Source: Pseudomonas chlororaphis (GTDB lineage: Bacteria; Pseudomonadota; Gammaproteobacteria; Pseudomonadales; Pseudomonadaceae). From it: a stretch of DNA of 64,000 nucleotides. The notes under the pieces were generated by a model. That model did no database searches. It saw only the letters and a program-made list of their open reading frames with translations, and had not been told where the DNA came from. Where the stretch lies: contig NZ_MSCT01000005.1 in NCBI RefSeq assembly GCF_001921865.1, forward strand, positions 482,705 to 546,704, given 5' to 3'. A program made the position numbers and the translations under genes. Of this stretch, positions 47,240 through 58,488 are shown in pieces; position 1 is the stretch's first letter, and the number at the start of each line of letters is the position of its first letter.

Positions 47240-47793
47240 TCAACGACATCAAGAAAGACGCTCAAGAGCGCATGAAGAAGAGCCTGGAATCCCTGGCGCA
47301 CGCGTTCGGCCAGATCCGCACTGGCAAGGCCCACCCCAGCATCCTGGGCAGTGTGATGGTGCCGTACTACGGTACCGATACTCCGTTGAGCGGTGTCGCC
47401 AACGTTACCGTGAAAGACTCCCAGACCCTGCAAGTCGTGCCGTTCGAGCGCAACATGCTGGCGGCAATCGACAAGGCTATCGGCAGTGCCGGCTTGAACC
47501 TCAACCCGACCAACCTGGGCGAGTTGCTGCTGATCAAGATGGCGCCGCTGACCGAAGAAACCCGCAAGGGCTTCACCAAGCAGGCGCGCGCCGCCGCTGA
47601 AGACGCCCGTGTTGCCGTGCGCAACATTCGCCGCGATGCCCTGGGCGAGCTGAAGAAGCTGTCCAAGGACAAGGCCATCAGCGAGGACGAAGAGCGCCGT
47701 GGCGGTGCTGAAATCGACAAGCTGATCAAAGAGTTCGAGGCTCAGATCGCCAAGGCGACCGAAGACAAAGAAAAGGACCTGATGGCCGTATAA
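47236..47793 (+). CDS. frr: Ribosome recycling factor
   Basis: 185 residues. With EF-G splits the post-termination ribosome. Signatures: [20 protein letters not shown], the [13 protein letters not shown] loop and the long helical domain [24 protein letters not shown]. The start overlaps the pyrH stop (ATGA at 47236-47239), so it is translationally coupled. uppS begins 14 nt downstream. Confidence 0.98.
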   Translation: MINDIKKDAQERMKKSLESLAHAFGQIRTGKAHPSILGSVMVPYYGTDTPLSGVANVTVKDSQTLQVVPFERNMLAAIDKAIGSAGLNLNPTNLGELLLIKMAPLTEETRKGFTKQARAAAEDARVAVRNIRRDALGELKKLSKDKAISEDEERRGGAEIDKLIKEFEAQIAKATEDKEKDLMAV

Positions 47794-47807
47794 GGGTCAG
47801 GACGTTC

Positions 47808-48563
47808 ATGGACAAGACCAAGCAGCCTGTACCGTCTTCGGTGCCGCGCCATGTCGCGATCATCATGGATGGCAACAATCGCTGGGCCAAAAAACGCTTT
47901 ATGCCGGGTGTCGCCGGGCATAAAGCGGGTGTCGATGCTGTTCGTGCGGTGATCGAGGTGTGTGCCGAGGCCAGGGTCGAGGTGCTGACCTTGTTCGCCT
48001 TTTCCAGTGAAAACTGGCAGCGGCCGGCCGATGAGGTCAGTGCCTTGATGGACCTGTTCTTCAAGGCATTGCGCCGTGAGGCCAAGCGCCTCAACGAAAA
48101 CAACATCAGCCTTCGCATCATCGGCGACCGTTCGCGTTTTCATCCCGAGTTGCAGGCGGCGATGCGCGAGGCGGAAGCGATGACATCGGGCAGCGACCGC
48201 TTCATCTTGCAGATCGCCGCCAATTATGGCGGTCAATGGGATATCGCCCAGGCCGCCCAGCGCCTGGCGCGGGAGGTTCAGGCGGGGCACTTGCGTCCTG
48301 AGGACATCACCCCCGATCTGTTGCAAACCTGCCTGGCGACCGGCGACCTGCCGCTGCCGGACCTGTGCATCCGCACGGGGGGCGAGCACCGCATCAGCAA
48401 CTTCCTGCTTTGGCAGCTGGCTTATGCCGAGTTGTATTTCTCCGACCTGTTCTGGCCGGACTTCAAACACGATGCCATGCGCGCCGCGCTGGCCGATTAC
48501 GCTTCTCGCCAGCGCCGCTTCGGTAAAACGAGCGAGCAGGTCGAGGCTGGAGCCCGGGTTTAA
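47808..48563 (+). CDS. uppS: Undecaprenyl diphosphate synthase
   Basis: 251 residues, cis-prenyltransferase. Adds eight isoprene units to farnesyl diphosphate to build the C55 carrier for peptidoglycan and O-antigen. The catalytic D21 is in IIMDGNNRWAKK, with FAFSSENWQRP (about 64-74) and DLCIRTGGEHRISNFLLWQ (about 186-204). ATG 47808 after GGTCAGGA. The stop overlaps the cdsA start by one base (TAATG), coupling the two. Confidence 0.98.
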   Translation: MDKTKQPVPSSVPRHVAIIMDGNNRWAKKRFMPGVAGHKAGVDAVRAVIEVCAEARVEVLTLFAFSSENWQRPADEVSALMDLFFKALRREAKRLNENNISLRIIGDRSRFHPELQAAMREAEAMTSGSDRFILQIAANYGGQWDIAQAAQRLAREVQAGHLRPEDITPDLLQTCLATGDLPLPDLCIRTGGEHRISNFLLWQLAYAELYFSDLFWPDFKHDAMRAALADYASRQRRFGKTSEQVEAGARV

Positions 48564-49369
48564 TGCTTAAACAACGAATCATTACTGCGCTGATCCTGCT
48601 GCCGATCGCCTTGTGCGGTTTTTTCCTGCTCGAAGGTTCCGCCTTTGCCTTGTTCATCGGGTTGGTGGTGACTCTCGGGGCCTGGGAGTGGGCGCGTCTG
48701 TCGGGGTTCGAGGCTCAGCCGACCCGCATTGCCTATGCAGTAGTGGTCGCTGCGTTGTTGTTCTTGATGCACTTGCTGCCGGGTGTCGCGCCTTGGGTGC
48801 TCGGTGCCGCGGTGCTTTGGTGGGGGCTGGCGACTTTCCTGGTGCTGACCTATCCACGCACCAGCGATCATTGGGCCGGTGTCGCGGCCAAACTGCTGAT
48901 CGGCTTGCTGATTCTGCTGCCAGCCTGGCAGGGCCTGGTCTTCATCAAGCAGCAACCTCATGGCAACTGGCTGATCATGGCGGTAATGGTGCTGGTCTGG
49001 GGGGCGGATATCGGCGCCTACTTTTCCGGCAAGGCTTTCGGCAAGCGCAAGCTGGCGCCTCAGGTCAGTCCGGGCAAGAGCTGGGAAGGGGTGTATGGCG
49101 GCCTGCTGCTGAGCCTGGCAATCACGATGGCGGTTGGTCTGGTTGACCATTGGTCGCTCGGACGAATCATTCTTGGCCTGTTCGGCGCGGCTGTCGTGGT
49201 GTTCATCTCGGTGGTGGGCGACCTGACCGAAAGCATGTTCAAGCGTCAGGCCGGCATCAAGGACAGCAGTAATCTGCTGCCTGGCCATGGCGGCGTGCTC
49301 GATCGTATCGACAGCCTGACGGCCGCCATTCCGGTATTTGCCGTGCTGTTGTGGATGGCTGCATTGTGA
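48563..49369 (+). CDS. cdsA: Phosphatidate cytidylyltransferase
   Basis: 268 residues, integral inner-membrane enzyme with about seven or eight TM helices. Makes CDP-diacylglycerol from phosphatidate and CTP. The signature is [29 protein letters not shown] (about 229-257, split by charged residues), with [12 protein letters not shown] (about 170-181). The end overlaps the dxr GTG start by 4 nt. Confidence 0.97.
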   Translation: MLKQRIITALILLPIALCGFFLLEGSAFALFIGLVVTLGAWEWARLSGFEAQPTRIAYAVVVAALLFLMHLLPGVAPWVLGAAVLWWGLATFLVLTYPRTSDHWAGVAAKLLIGLLILLPAWQGLVFIKQQPHGNWLIMAVMVLVWGADIGAYFSGKAFGKRKLAPQVSPGKSWEGVYGGLLLSLAITMAVGLVDHWSLGRIILGLFGAAVVVFISVVGDLTESMFKRQAGIKDSSNLLPGHGGVLDRIDSLTAAIPVFAVLLWMAAL

Positions 49370-50556
49370 GTCGCCCACAGCAGATCACGGTTCTCGGGGC
49401 GACTGGCTCCATCGGTCTCAGCACTCTGGATGTGATTGCCCGTCATCCCGAGCGTTATCAGGTTTTTGCCTTGAGCGGCTTCAGCCGCCTGGCCGAGTTG
49501 CTGGCGCTGTGCATTCGCCATGCTCCCCGTTTTGCCGTTGTCCCGCACAGTGCGGCCGCGCGCAGCTTGCAGGAAGACCTGCGCAATGCTGGTTCGCACA
49601 CCCGTGTTCTGGTGGGCGAGGAGGGGCTATGCGAGGTAGCGTCCGATCCGGAAGTCGACGCGGTCATGGCGGCCATTGTTGGCGCCGCGGGCCTGCGTCC
49701 AACCCTGGCTGCGGTCGAGGCGGGCAAGAAAATCCTTCTGGCCAATAAAGAAGCCTTGGTCATGTCCGGCGCCCTGTTCATGCAGGCAGTGGGCAAGAGC
49801 GGGTCGGTACTGCTGCCCATCGACAGCGAGCACAACGCCATATTCCAGTGCATGCCGGCGGACTTTTCCCGCGGGTTGAGCCGTGTAGGGGTACGGCGAA
49901 TCTTGCTGACCGCTTCCGGCGGCCCATTCCGGCAAACCCCGCTGTCCGAGTTGGAGCAAGTGACGCCCGAGCAGGCGTGCGCTCATCCCAATTGGTCCAT
50001 GGGGCGCAAGATCTCCGTCGATTCGGCCAGCATGATGAATAAAGGTCTCGAGCTGATCGAGGCCTGCTGGCTGTTCGATGCGAAGCCGTCCCAGGTCGAG
50101 GTGGTGATTCATCCGCAGAGCGTGATTCACTCGCTGGTCGATTACGTGGACGGTTCGGTGCTGGCCCAGTTGGGTAATCCGGATATGCGCACGCCGATCG
50201 CCAACGCCTTGGCCTGGCCGGAGCGGATCGACTCCGGCGTGCCGCCCCTGGACCTGTTCGCGGTGGCGCGCCTGGACTTCCAGGCACCCGACGAAGAACG
50301 TTTCCCTTGTCTGCGCCTGGCGCGCCAGGCCGCCGAGGCAGGCAACAGTGCCCCGGCCATGCTGAACGCCGCCAATGAGGTGGCAGTGGCAGCGTTTCTC
50401 GAACGGCGCATCCGCTACCCCGAGATCGCGAGTATCATCGAGGAAGTTTTAAGCCTCGAACCGGTGGTTGCGGTCGATGAGTTGAGTGCCGTGTTCGCGG
50501 CAGACGCCAAAGCCCGTGCCCTGGCTGAGCAGTGGCTGGGCCGCAACGGACGGTAG
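49366..50556 (+). CDS. dxr: 1-deoxy-D-xylulose 5-phosphate reductoisomerase
   Basis: 396 residues. Second step of the MEP isoprenoid pathway, NADPH dependent. N-terminal Rossmann motif [26 protein letters not shown] (about 124-133) and [13 protein letters not shown] (about 220-232) with the metal and substrate site. GTG 49366 is chosen because it overlaps the cdsA stop (GTGA) and starts the family sequence; the ATG at 49351 would lie inside cdsA. Confidence 0.97.
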   Translation: MSRPQQITVLGATGSIGLSTLDVIARHPERYQVFALSGFSRLAELLALCIRHAPRFAVVPHSAAARSLQEDLRNAGSHTRVLVGEEGLCEVASDPEVDAVMAAIVGAAGLRPTLAAVEAGKKILLANKEALVMSGALFMQAVGKSGSVLLPIDSEHNAIFQCMPADFSRGLSRVGVRRILLTASGGPFRQTPLSELEQVTPEQACAHPNWSMGRKISVDSASMMNKGLELIEACWLFDAKPSQVEVVIHPQSVIHSLVDYVDGSVLAQLGNPDMRTPIANALAWPERIDSGVPPLDLFAVARLDFQAPDEERFPCLRLARQAAEAGNSAPAMLNAANEVAVAAFLERRIRYPEIASIIEEVLSLEPVVAVDELSAVFAADAKARALAEQWLGRNGR

Positions 50557-50609
50557 GGTTGCGACAAACCTGAGCGTATCGGTACTGGATAGGATTGCGG
50601 AGAAAGTAG

Positions 50610-51962
50610 ATGAGCGCGCTCTATATGATTGTCGGCACCCTGATCGCCCTGGGCGTGCTGGTCACCTTCCACGAATTCGGTCACTTCTGGGTGGCGCGCC
50701 GTTGCGGCGTCAAGGTCCTGCGTTTTTCTGTGGGCTTCGGTATGCCGCTGCTGCGCTGGCATGACCGCCAAGGCACCGAGTTCGTGATTGCCGCCATTCC
50801 GCTGGGTGGCTACGTGAAGATGCTTGACGAGCGTGAAGGCGAAGTTCCGGTCGATCAGCTCGATCAATCGTTCAACCGCAAGTCGGTTCGCCAGCGTATT
50901 GCCATTGTCGCTGCGGGGCCTGTCGCCAACTTCCTGCTGGCGCTGGTGTTTTTCTGGGTGTTGGCAATGCTCGGTACCGAGCAAGTGCGTCCGGTCATCG
51001 GCAGTGTCGAGGCGGGTAGCCTGGCCGCCAAGGCCGGCCTGAGTTCCGGTCAGGAAATTGTTGCAATCGATGGTGAGCCTACCTTGGGCTGGTCGGCGGT
51101 CAACTTGCAGCTGGTTCGTCGTCTGGGCGAAAGCGGCACCATGCAGTTGCTGGTGCGTGAGCAGGGCTCGACTGCCGATTCGCCGCGCGAACTGGTGCTC
51201 GACAACTGGCTCAAGGGCGCCGATGAGCCTGACCCCATTCGCTCCCTGGGCATTCGCCCCTGGCGCCCGGCGCTCGCTCCGATCCTGGCCGAGCTCGATC
51301 CGAAAGGCCCTGCCCAGGCTGCTGGCCTGAAAACCGGTGATCGTCTGCTGGCGCTGGATGGCCAGGCGCTGACCGATTGGCAGCAGGTTGTCGACTGGGT
51401 GCGTGTACGTCCTGATACCAAAATTGTGCTGCGCATTGAGCGTGACGGTGCTCAAATCGACGTCCCGGTCATCCTTGCCGCGCGCGGTAAGGAGAAAGTT
51501 GCCAGTGGCTATCTGGGGGCAGGGGTGAAGGCGGTCGATTGGCCACCGGAAATGCTTCGTGAAGTCAGTTATGGTCCGCTGGCAGCCATTGGCGAGGGTG
51601 CCCGGCGCACTTGGACCATGAGCGTGCTGACCCTCGATTCGCTGAAGAAAATGTTGTTCGGCGAGCTCTCGGTAAAAAACTTGAGTGGACCGATAACCAT
51701 TGCTAAAGTGGCGGGCGCTTCTGCCCAGTCGGGCGTTGCTGATTTCTTGAATTTCCTTGCTTATCTGAGTATTAGCCTGGGGGTTCTGAATTTGCTGCCC
51801 ATTCCTGTACTGGATGGGGGGCATTTGTTGTTTTATCTGATCGAGTGGGTGCGTGGTCGCCCCTTGTCGGATCGGGTGCAAGGTTGGGGGATACAGATCG
51901 GTATCAGTTTGGTGGTCGGGGTGATGTTGCTTGCCTTGGTCAACGATCTGGGTCGTCTGTAA
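50610..51962 (+). CDS. rseP: RseP/MucP site-2 intramembrane zinc protease
   Basis: 450 residues. Cuts anti-sigma factor inside the membrane after the site-1 protease, freeing the envelope-stress sigma factor (AlgU in Pseudomonas). Zinc motif HEFGH at 21-25 in the first TM helix, then two tandem PDZ domains (about 115-305; EPTLGWSAV and GLKTGDRLLALDGQALTDW), and the second metal motif NLLPIPVLDGGHLLF near 389-403. Length and position between dxr and bamA are as in E. coli. Confidence 0.97.
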   Translation: MSALYMIVGTLIALGVLVTFHEFGHFWVARRCGVKVLRFSVGFGMPLLRWHDRQGTEFVIAAIPLGGYVKMLDEREGEVPVDQLDQSFNRKSVRQRIAIVAAGPVANFLLALVFFWVLAMLGTEQVRPVIGSVEAGSLAAKAGLSSGQEIVAIDGEPTLGWSAVNLQLVRRLGESGTMQLLVREQGSTADSPRELVLDNWLKGADEPDPIRSLGIRPWRPALAPILAELDPKGPAQAAGLKTGDRLLALDGQALTDWQQVVDWVRVRPDTKIVLRIERDGAQIDVPVILAARGKEKVASGYLGAGVKAVDWPPEMLREVSYGPLAAIGEGARRTWTMSVLTLDSLKKMLFGELSVKNLSGPITIAKVAGASAQSGVADFLNFLAYLSISLGVLNLLPIPVLDGGHLLFYLIEWVRGRPLSDRVQGWGIQIGISLVVGVMLLALVNDLGRL

Positions 51963-52036
51963 CGCTTCGCTGAATTGCGAATCTGCCGCATTTTGCGGCA
52001 GTTTGTTTATTGCCAGTTGGAATAAGAAAGGACTTC

Positions 52037-54424
52037 ATGAAACGTCTGCTGCTAACTGCGGTTCTCACCGTATTGATGATCGCCGAAGTTCACGCCGAGT
52101 CCTTCACCATCTCCGATATTCGCGTTAACGGCCTCCAGCGGGTCTCCGCGGGTAGCGTCTTTGGGGCCTTGCCGTTGAACGTCGGTGAGCAGGCGGACGA
52201 TCGTCGCCTGGTGGAATCCACTCGTGCGCTGTTCAAAACCGGTTTCTTTCAAGATATCCAGCTGGGCCGCGATGGCAATGTCCTGGTCATCACGGTAGTT
52301 GAGCGTCCGTCCGTTGCCAGTATCGAAATCGAAGGTAACAAGGCGATTTCCACCGAGGACCTGATGAAAGGCCTCAAGCAGTCCGGCCTTGCCGAGGGCG
52401 AAATCTTCCAGCGTGCGACCCTCGAAGGTGTGCGTAACGAACTGCAGCGCCAATATGTCGCTCAGGGCCGCTACTCGGCCACCGTTGACACCGAAGTGGT
52501 CCCGCAGCCGCGTAACCGTGTCGCGTTGAAGGTCAATATCAACGAAGGCACCGTAGCCGCTATCCAGCACATCAACGTCGTGGGCAATACCGTATTCCCG
52601 GACGAGGATCTGATCGAGCTGTTCGAACTCAAGACCACCAACTGGCTGTCGTTCTTCAAGAACGACGACAAGTATGCGCGCGAGAAGCTGTCCGGTGACC
52701 TGGAGCGCCTGCGTTCCTACTATCTGGACCGTGGCTATATCAACATGGATATTGCCTCGACCCAGGTGTCCATCACCCCGGACAAGAAGCACGTCTATAT
52801 CACTGTGAACGTCAACGAAGGCGAGAAGTACAGCGTTCGTGACGTGAAGCTCAGCGGTGACCTGAAAGTGCCTGAAGACCAGGTCAAGTCGCTGCTGCTG
52901 GTCGAGAAGGGCCAGGTGTTCTCGCGCAAGCTGATGACCACCACTTCCGAACTGATCACCCGCCGCCTGGGTAACGAAGGCTATACCTTCGCCAACGTCA
53001 ACGGCGTGCCGCAGCCTCACGACGACGATCACACCGTCGATATCACTTTTGTGGTCGACCCAGGCAAGCGTGCCTACGTGAACCGCATCAACTTCCGCGG
53101 CAACACCAAGTCCGAAGACGAAGTGCTGCGCCGTGAAATGCGCCAGATGGAAGGCGGCTGGGCTTCGACCTACCTGATCGACCAGTCCAAGACCCGTCTG
53201 GAACGCCTGGGCTTCTTCAAGGAAGTCAACGTCGAAACCCCGGCCGTGCCAGGTGTCGACGACCAGGTGGACGTCAACTACGCGGTTGAAGAGCAGGCTT
53301 CCGGTTCGATTACCGCCAGCGTCGGTTTCGCCCAGAGCGCCGGTCTGATCCTGGGTGGTTCGATTACCCAGAACAACTTCCTGGGTACCGGTAACAAGGT
53401 CACCATCGGCCTGACCCGCAGTGAATACCAGAGCCGCTACAACTTCGGCTATGTCGACCCCTACTGGACCGCCGACGGCGTGAGCCTGGGTTACAACGCC
53501 TTCTATCGCACTACCGACTACGACGACCTCGATGTCGATGTAGCGAGCTATGCGGTGGACAGCCTGGGTGCTGGCGTCAGCGTTGGCTACCCGATCAGCG
53601 AGACTTCGCGTCTGACCTTCGGTCTGACTGCGCAGCAGGACAAGATCAAGACTGGTCGTTATACCGTCGATGAGATCTTCGACTTCGTTAACCGCGAAGG
53701 CGACAACTACCTGAACTTCAAGGCTTCGGCCGGCTGGTCCGAGTCGACCCTGAACAAAGGCGTGCTGGCAACCCGTGGCCACTCTCAGAGCCTGGTCCTG
53801 GAAGCCACTACTCCAGGTAGCGACTTGTCGTTCTTCAAGCTCGACTACCGTGGCCAGTTGTTCCAGCCGCTGACCGACACCTACACCATGCGCTTGCACA
53901 CCGAGTTGGGTTATGGCGATGGTTACGGTTCGACCGATGGCTTGCCGTTCTATGAAAACTACTATGCTGGTGGTTTCAACTCGGTTCGTGGTTTCAAGGA
54001 CAGCACCTTGGGTCCTCGTAGTACTCCAAGTCGTGGTGTCGGTGCGACGGGTAACTCCGGCACAGTACTTGACCCGGATCAGGATGCGCTGCCATTCGGT
54101 GGCAACGTGCTGATCCAGGGCGGTGTCGAGGTGCTGTTCCCAATGCCATTTGTCAAGGATCAACGTTCGCTGCGGACTTCGGTGTTCTGGGATGTGGGTA
54201 ACGTATTCGACTCTAAGTGTGAGAAGACCACTAACACCAATGGTTCGTCGTCCAACACTCAATGTAACGACATCAGCCTGAGCAATCTGGCCAGCTCCGT
54301 GGGTGTCGGCGTGACCTGGGTAACCGCCCTGGGACCGCTGAGTTTTGCTCTGGCGATGCCGATCAAGAAACCTGACGACGCTGATACCCAGGTGTTCCAA
54401 TTCTCCCTCGGTCAGACTTTCTAA
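52037..54424 (+). CDS. bamA: Outer-membrane protein assembly factor BamA
   Basis: 795 residues. Core of the BAM complex, inserting beta-barrel proteins in the outer membrane. Signal peptide 1-20 ending VHA; five POTRA domains (about 21-420) and an Omp85 barrel (about 430-795) with the VRGF loop motif and an aromatic C-terminal residue (LGQTF). ATG 52037 has AAGAAAGGA upstream. The in-frame ATG at 52010 lacks a ribosome site. It precedes skp, as in most gammaproteobacteria. Confidence 0.98.
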   Translation: MKRLLLTAVLTVLMIAEVHAESFTISDIRVNGLQRVSAGSVFGALPLNVGEQADDRRLVESTRALFKTGFFQDIQLGRDGNVLVITVVERPSVASIEIEGNKAISTEDLMKGLKQSGLAEGEIFQRATLEGVRNELQRQYVAQGRYSATVDTEVVPQPRNRVALKVNINEGTVAAIQHINVVGNTVFPDEDLIELFELKTTNWLSFFKNDDKYAREKLSGDLERLRSYYLDRGYINMDIASTQVSITPDKKHVYITVNVNEGEKYSVRDVKLSGDLKVPEDQVKSLLLVEKGQVFSRKLMTTTSELITRRLGNEGYTFANVNGVPQPHDDDHTVDITFVVDPGKRAYVNRINFRGNTKSEDEVLRREMRQMEGGWASTYLIDQSKTRLERLGFFKEVNVETPAVPGVDDQVDVNYAVEEQASGSITASVGFAQSAGLILGGSITQNNFLGTGNKVTIGLTRSEYQSRYNFGYVDPYWTADGVSLGYNAFYRTTDYDDLDVDVASYAVDSLGAGVSVGYPISETSRLTFGLTAQQDKIKTGRYTVDEIFDFVNREGDNYLNFKASAGWSESTLNKGVLATRGHSQSLVLEATTPGSDLSFFKLDYRGQLFQPLTDTYTMRLHTELGYGDGYGSTDGLPFYENYYAGGFNSVRGFKDSTLGPRSTPSRGVGATGNSGTVLDPDQDALPFGGNVLIQGGVEVLFPMPFVKDQRSLRTSVFWDVGNVFDSKCEKTTNTNGSSSNTQCNDISLSNLASSVGVGVTWVTALGPLSFALAMPIKKPDDADTQVFQFSLGQTF

Positions 54425-54469
54425 TAGCCTGACCCAAGATAACGACAACGGATTTTGTAGGAGTGCATC

Positions 54470-54973
54470 GTGCGTAAGTTGACTCAATTGGTTCTCCTGG
54501 CGACGGTCCTGGTAGCAGGCCCGGCCTTCGCCGACATGAAAATCGCCGTACTGAACTACCAGATGGCTCTGCTGGAGTCCGATGCTGCGAAGAAATACGC
54601 AGTGGATGCAGAGAAGAAGTTCGGCCCGCAACTGAACAAGCTGAAAACCCTGGAAAGCAGTGCCAAGGGTATTCAGGATCGCCTGGTGGCCGGTGGCGAC
54701 AAGATGCAGCAGGGCGAGCGTGAACGCCTGGAACTCGAATTCAAGCAAAAAGCCCGTGACTTCCAGTTCCAGTCCAAGGAACTGAACGAAGCCAAGGCCG
54801 TTGCCGATCGTGAAATGCTCAAGCAACTGAAGCCGAAACTCGACAGCGCCGTGGAAGAAGTCATCAAGAAAGGTGGTTTTGACCTGGTGTTCGAGCGTGG
54901 TGCAGTGATTGATGTCAAACCGCAGTACGACATCACTCGCCAGGTTATCGAGCGCATGAATCAGCTGAAGTAA
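54470..54973 (+). CDS. skp: Periplasmic chaperone Skp/OmpH
   Basis: 167 residues with a Sec signal (about 1-22, ending AFA). The mature protein starts DMKIAVLNYQMALLESDAAKK and continues as a long coiled-coil helical hairpin, the tentacle of the trimeric Skp that escorts outer-membrane proteins to BAM. GTG start at 54470 with TAGGAG upstream. lpxD begins 3 nt after the stop. Confidence 0.96.
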   Translation: MRKLTQLVLLATVLVAGPAFADMKIAVLNYQMALLESDAAKKYAVDAEKKFGPQLNKLKTLESSAKGIQDRLVAGGDKMQQGERERLELEFKQKARDFQFQSKELNEAKAVADREMLKQLKPKLDSAVEEVIKKGGFDLVFERGAVIDVKPQYDITRQVIERMNQLK

Positions 54974-54976
54974 TCC

Positions 54977-56032
54977 ATGACAGCGACTATAAAGCTCGGC
55001 CAGTTGGCCGAGTTCCTCGGAGCCACCCTGCGTGGTTCGGCGGAGAAAGAAATCACTGGGCTAGCCACCTTGCAGGAGGCTGGCCCAGCTCAGTTGAGCT
55101 TTTTGGCAAATCCCCAATACCGTAAATACCTGGCTGACAGTCAGGCTGGAGCCGTGCTGCTGAAGGCGGCGGATGCCGAGAGTTACGCCGGTGATGCCTT
55201 GGTCGTGGCCGATCCCTACCTGTCGTATGCGCGGATTTCCCACCTGTTCGACCCCAAGCCCAAAGCGCCAGCCGGTATTCATCCGACTGCGGTGATTGCC
55301 GAGGATGCGTCGGTCGACGCGACTGCCAGCATCGGTCCGTTTGCGGTCATCGAGAGCGGCGCGCAAATCGACGCGGGTGTCTCGATCGGTGCCCATTGTG
55401 TGGTCGGCGCGCGTTGCCAGATCGGCGAAGGCGGCTGGCTGGCACCGCGGGTGACGCTGTATCACGATGTGCGTATCGGCAAGCGGGTGGTTATCCAATC
55501 CGGTGCGGTACTCGGCGGCGAAGGTTTCGGTTTTGCCAACGAGAAGGGCATCTGGCGGAAAATCGCCCAGGTCGGCGGTGTCGTCATTGGCGATGATGTC
55601 GAGATCGGGGTGAATACCGCTATCGATCGCGGGGCGCTGGCCGATACCGTGATCGGCAACGGGGTGAAGCTGGATAACCAGATTCAGATCGCCCACAACG
55701 TCCAGGTCGGCGATCACACGGCAATGGCCGCTTGCGTCGGTATTTCCGGCAGCACCAAGATCGGTAAGCACTGCATGCTCGCCGGCGGTGTCGGGCTGGT
55801 CGGCCACATCGATATTTGCGACAACGTTTTCCTGACCGGGATGACCATGGTGACTCACTCGATTACCGAGCCGGGTTCCTATTCTTCCGGTACAGCCATG
55901 CAACCTGCTGCCGAGTGGCGCAAAAGCGCGGCGCGCATCCGTCAGCTCGATGATCTCGCGCGGCGTCTGCGACAGCTGGAAAAGCGCGTAGGGGACGTGA
56001 CCCCCGACGGTAAAGCTTCATCAGATGGCTGA
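54977..56032 (+). CDS. lpxD: UDP-3-O-acylglucosamine N-acyltransferase
   Basis: 351 residues. Third step of lipid A synthesis, adding the N-linked 3-hydroxyacyl chain from ACP. The N-terminal domain binds uridine; a left-handed beta-helix of hexapeptide repeats follows ([44 protein letters not shown] with catalytic His near [14 protein letters not shown]). C-terminal helix as in the family. ATG 54977, no gap from skp. Confidence 0.98.
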   Translation: MTATIKLGQLAEFLGATLRGSAEKEITGLATLQEAGPAQLSFLANPQYRKYLADSQAGAVLLKAADAESYAGDALVVADPYLSYARISHLFDPKPKAPAGIHPTAVIAEDASVDATASIGPFAVIESGAQIDAGVSIGAHCVVGARCQIGEGGWLAPRVTLYHDVRIGKRVVIQSGAVLGGEGFGFANEKGIWRKIAQVGGVVIGDDVEIGVNTAIDRGALADTVIGNGVKLDNQIQIAHNVQVGDHTAMAACVGISGSTKIGKHCMLAGGVGLVGHIDICDNVFLTGMTMVTHSITEPGSYSSGTAMQPAAEWRKSAARIRQLDDLARRLRQLEKRVGDVTPDGKASSDG

Positions 56033-56141
56033 TACCATTTCCATATCAAGTGTGCACAGCCGCTAGACTGCCTCCTTGATTTGCTAGAGGAGCGCGTGCC
56101 AGTCGCGCGCTCCCAATCTTTACTACAGGCTTCCCCCCGAA

Positions 56142-56582
56142 ATGATGGACATCAACGAGATTCGCGAATACCTGCCTCACCGTTACCCGTTCCTGTTGGT
56201 GGACCGGGTGGTGGACCTGGATGTTGAGGGCAAGTGCATTCGTGCCTACAAGAATGTCAGCATCAACGAACCTTTCTTCAATGGTCACTTCCCTGCGCAT
56301 CCGATCATGCCGGGCGTGCTGATCATCGAAGCCATGGCTCAGGCTGCGGGCATCCTGGGTTTCAAGATGCTGGACGTGAAGCCGGCCGATGGCACCCTCT
56401 ATTACTTCGTAGGCTCCGACAAGCTGCGCTTCCGCCAGCCGGTACTGCCGGGCGACCAATTGATCCTGGAAGCCAAGTTCATCAGTTGCAAGCGCCAGAT
56501 CTGGAAGTTCGAATGCCAGGCCTCGGTCGATGGCAAGCCAGTCTGCTCCGCTGAGATCATCTGCGCGGAACGCAAACTATGA
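56142..56582 (+). CDS. fabZ: 3-hydroxyacyl-[ACP] dehydratase FabZ
   Basis: 146 residues, hot-dog fold. Dehydrates 3-hydroxyacyl-ACP in fatty acid elongation, competing with LpxA/LpxD for substrate. Active-site His in [12 protein letters not shown] and Glu in [10 protein letters not shown]. Two adjacent ATGs (56142 and 56145); I keep the first, matching the known Pseudomonas [11 protein letters not shown] start. It overlaps lpxA by 4 nt. Confidence 0.98.
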   Translation: MMDINEIREYLPHRYPFLLVDRVVDLDVEGKCIRAYKNVSINEPFFNGHFPAHPIMPGVLIIEAMAQAAGILGFKMLDVKPADGTLYYFVGSDKLRFRQPVLPGDQLILEAKFISCKRQIWKFECQASVDGKPVCSAEIICAERKL

Positions 56583-57355
56583 GTTTGATTGACCCTCGCG
56601 CAATCATCGATCCGACAGCCGTCCTGGCTGACGGCGTTGAGGTTGGCCCGTGGTCGATCGTTGGCGCCGGCGTGGAGATCGGCGAGGGTACGGTGATCGG
56701 GCCGCATGTGATTCTCAAGGGCCCGACCCGGATCGGTAAGCACAACCGCATCTACCAGTTTTCCTCGGTAGGCGAAGACACTCCCGATCTGAAATACAAG
56801 GGCGAGGAAACTCGCCTGGTGATTGGCGACCACAACGTCATCCGCGAAGGCGTGACCATTCATCGTGGCACTGTCCAGGATCGCTCCGAGACCACCCTTG
56901 GTGATCACAACCTGGTCATGGCGTACGCCCATATCGGTCACGACAGCGTGATCGGCAACCATTGCATTCTGGTCAATAACACCGCGTTGGCCGGCCATGT
57001 GCATGTGGACGACTGGGCCATCCTGTCCGGCTTTACCCTGGTTCACCAGTACTGCCATATCGGCGCCCACAGCTTTTCCGGCATGGGAACGGCGATCGGC
57101 AAGGATGTTCCGGCTTTTGTCACTGTCTTCGGCAACCCGGCCGAAGCACGCAGCATGAACTTCGAGGGCATGCGCCGTCGCGGTTTCAGCGAAGACGCGA
57201 TTCACGCCCTGCGTCGAGCCTACAAAGTGGTTTATCGCCAGGGGCTGACCGTCGATCAGGCGCTCGCCGAATTGGCAGAGGCTGCTGAACAGTTTCCCGA
57301 AGTCGCGGTGTTTCGCGATTCGATCCAGTCTTCGACCCGCGGCATTACCCGTTAA
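56579..57355 (+). CDS. lpxA: UDP-N-acetylglucosamine acyltransferase
   Basis: 258 residues. First step of lipid A synthesis. Hexapeptide beta-helix ([20 protein letters not shown] to [20 protein letters not shown]), catalytic histidine in [10 protein letters not shown], and a helical C-terminal domain. ATG 56579 overlaps the fabZ stop (ATGA). Confidence 0.98.
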   Translation: MSLIDPRAIIDPTAVLADGVEVGPWSIVGAGVEIGEGTVIGPHVILKGPTRIGKHNRIYQFSSVGEDTPDLKYKGEETRLVIGDHNVIREGVTIHRGTVQDRSETTLGDHNLVMAYAHIGHDSVIGNHCILVNNTALAGHVHVDDWAILSGFTLVHQYCHIGAHSFSGMGTAIGKDVPAFVTVFGNPAEARSMNFEGMRRRGFSEDAIHALRRAYKVVYRQGLTVDQALAELAEAAEQFPEVAVFRDSIQSSTRGITR

Positions 57356-57357
57356 TC

Positions 57358-58488
57358 ATGAGCACATTGCGTATTGCGCTGGTGGCTGGCGAAGCCTCCG
57401 GCGACATTCTTGGCGCCGGTTTGATGCGCGCGCTCAAGGCCCAGCATCCGGCTGTTGAGTTTATCGGTGTCGGTGGCCCGCTGATGCAGGCCGAAGGCCT
57501 GACTTCCTATTTCCCGATGGAGCGCCTGGCGGTCATGGGGCTGGTGGAGGTCCTGGGACGCTTGCGCGAACTGCTGGCCCGCCGCAAAAAGCTGATTCAG
57601 ACCCTGATTGCCGAAAAACCGGATGTGTTTATCGGCATCGACGCGCCCGATTTCAACCTGAATATCGAACTCAAATTGCGCCAGGCCGGGATCAAGACTG
57701 TGCATTACGTCAGCCCTTCGGTCTGGGCCTGGCGGCAGAAACGCGTGCTGAAGATTCGCGAAGGCTGCGACCTGATGCTGACGCTGTTTCCGTTCGAGGC
57801 CAGGTTCTATGAAGAAAAGGGCGTGCCGGTGCGATTCGTCGGGCACTCCCTGGCCGATGCCATTCCATTGGAGGCCGACCGGGCTGCGGCGCGTGCCGAG
57901 CTGGGCTTGCCCGATGGGCCGCTGGTTGCGCTGATGCCGGGCAGCCGGGGCGGCGAAGTCGGGCGCCTGGGCGCCTTGTTCCTCGATGCGGCGCAGCGCC
58001 TGCGCGCGTTGCGCCCCGGGGTGCGGTTTGTCATGCCTTGCGCGAGCCCCGAGCGCCGCGCTCAGCTGGAAGAGTTGCTGGCCGGGCGGGATTTACCGCT
58101 GACCCTGCTCAACGGCCAGTCGCACCAGGCGCTGGCGGCGTGCGATGCGGTCCTGATCGCGTCCGGCACTGCGACCCTTGAGGCGCTGCTGTATAAGCGC
58201 CCGATGGTCGTTGCCTACCGCCTGGCGCCGCTGACCTTCTGGATTCTCAAGCGCATGGTCAAGAGTCCTTATATTTCCCTGCCGAACCTGTTGGCCCAGC
58301 GTCTGCTGGTGCCTGAGTTGCTGCAGGACGATGCGACTGCGCAAGCCCTGGCCCAGACTCTGTCGCCCTTGATCGAAGACGGACAAGAGCAGACCCGAGG
58401 GTTTGACGAGATTCATCGCACGTTGCGCCGGGACGCCTCCAACCAGGCGGCTGAAGCGGTGCTGAACCTGATTGGCAAGCCGGCATGA
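57358..58488 (+). CDS. lpxB: Lipid A disaccharide synthase
   Basis: 376 residues. Joins UDP-diacylglucosamine and lipid X to form the tetraacyl disaccharide. Signatures: [12 protein letters not shown] near the start, [10 protein letters not shown] (about 121-130), GHSLAD and [10 protein letters not shown] (about 195-204), and ASGTATLE near 263-270. Starts 2 nt after lpxA and overlaps rnhB by 4 nt. Confidence 0.98.
   Translation: MSTLRIALVAGEASGDILGAGLMRALKAQHPAVEFIGVGGPLMQAEGLTSYFPMERLAVMGLVEVLGRLRELLARRKKLIQTLIAEKPDVFIGIDAPDFNLNIELKLRQAGIKTVHYVSPSVWAWRQKRVLKIREGCDLMLTLFPFEARFYEEKGVPVRFVGHSLADAIPLEADRAAARAELGLPDGPLVALMPGSRGGEVGRLGALFLDAAQRLRALRPGVRFVMPCASPERRAQLEELLAGRDLPLTLLNGQSHQALAACDAVLIASGTATLEALLYKRPMVVAYRLAPLTFWILKRMVKSPYISLPNLLAQRLLVPELLQDDATAQALAQTLSPLIEDGQEQTRGFDEIHRTLRRDASNQAAEAVLNLIGKPA

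Noticed and set aside
52052..54826. Minus-strand open frame of 924 codons opposite bamA and skp
   Set aside because: Antisense shadow of bamA and skp with no recognised motif; both plus-strand genes are intact.
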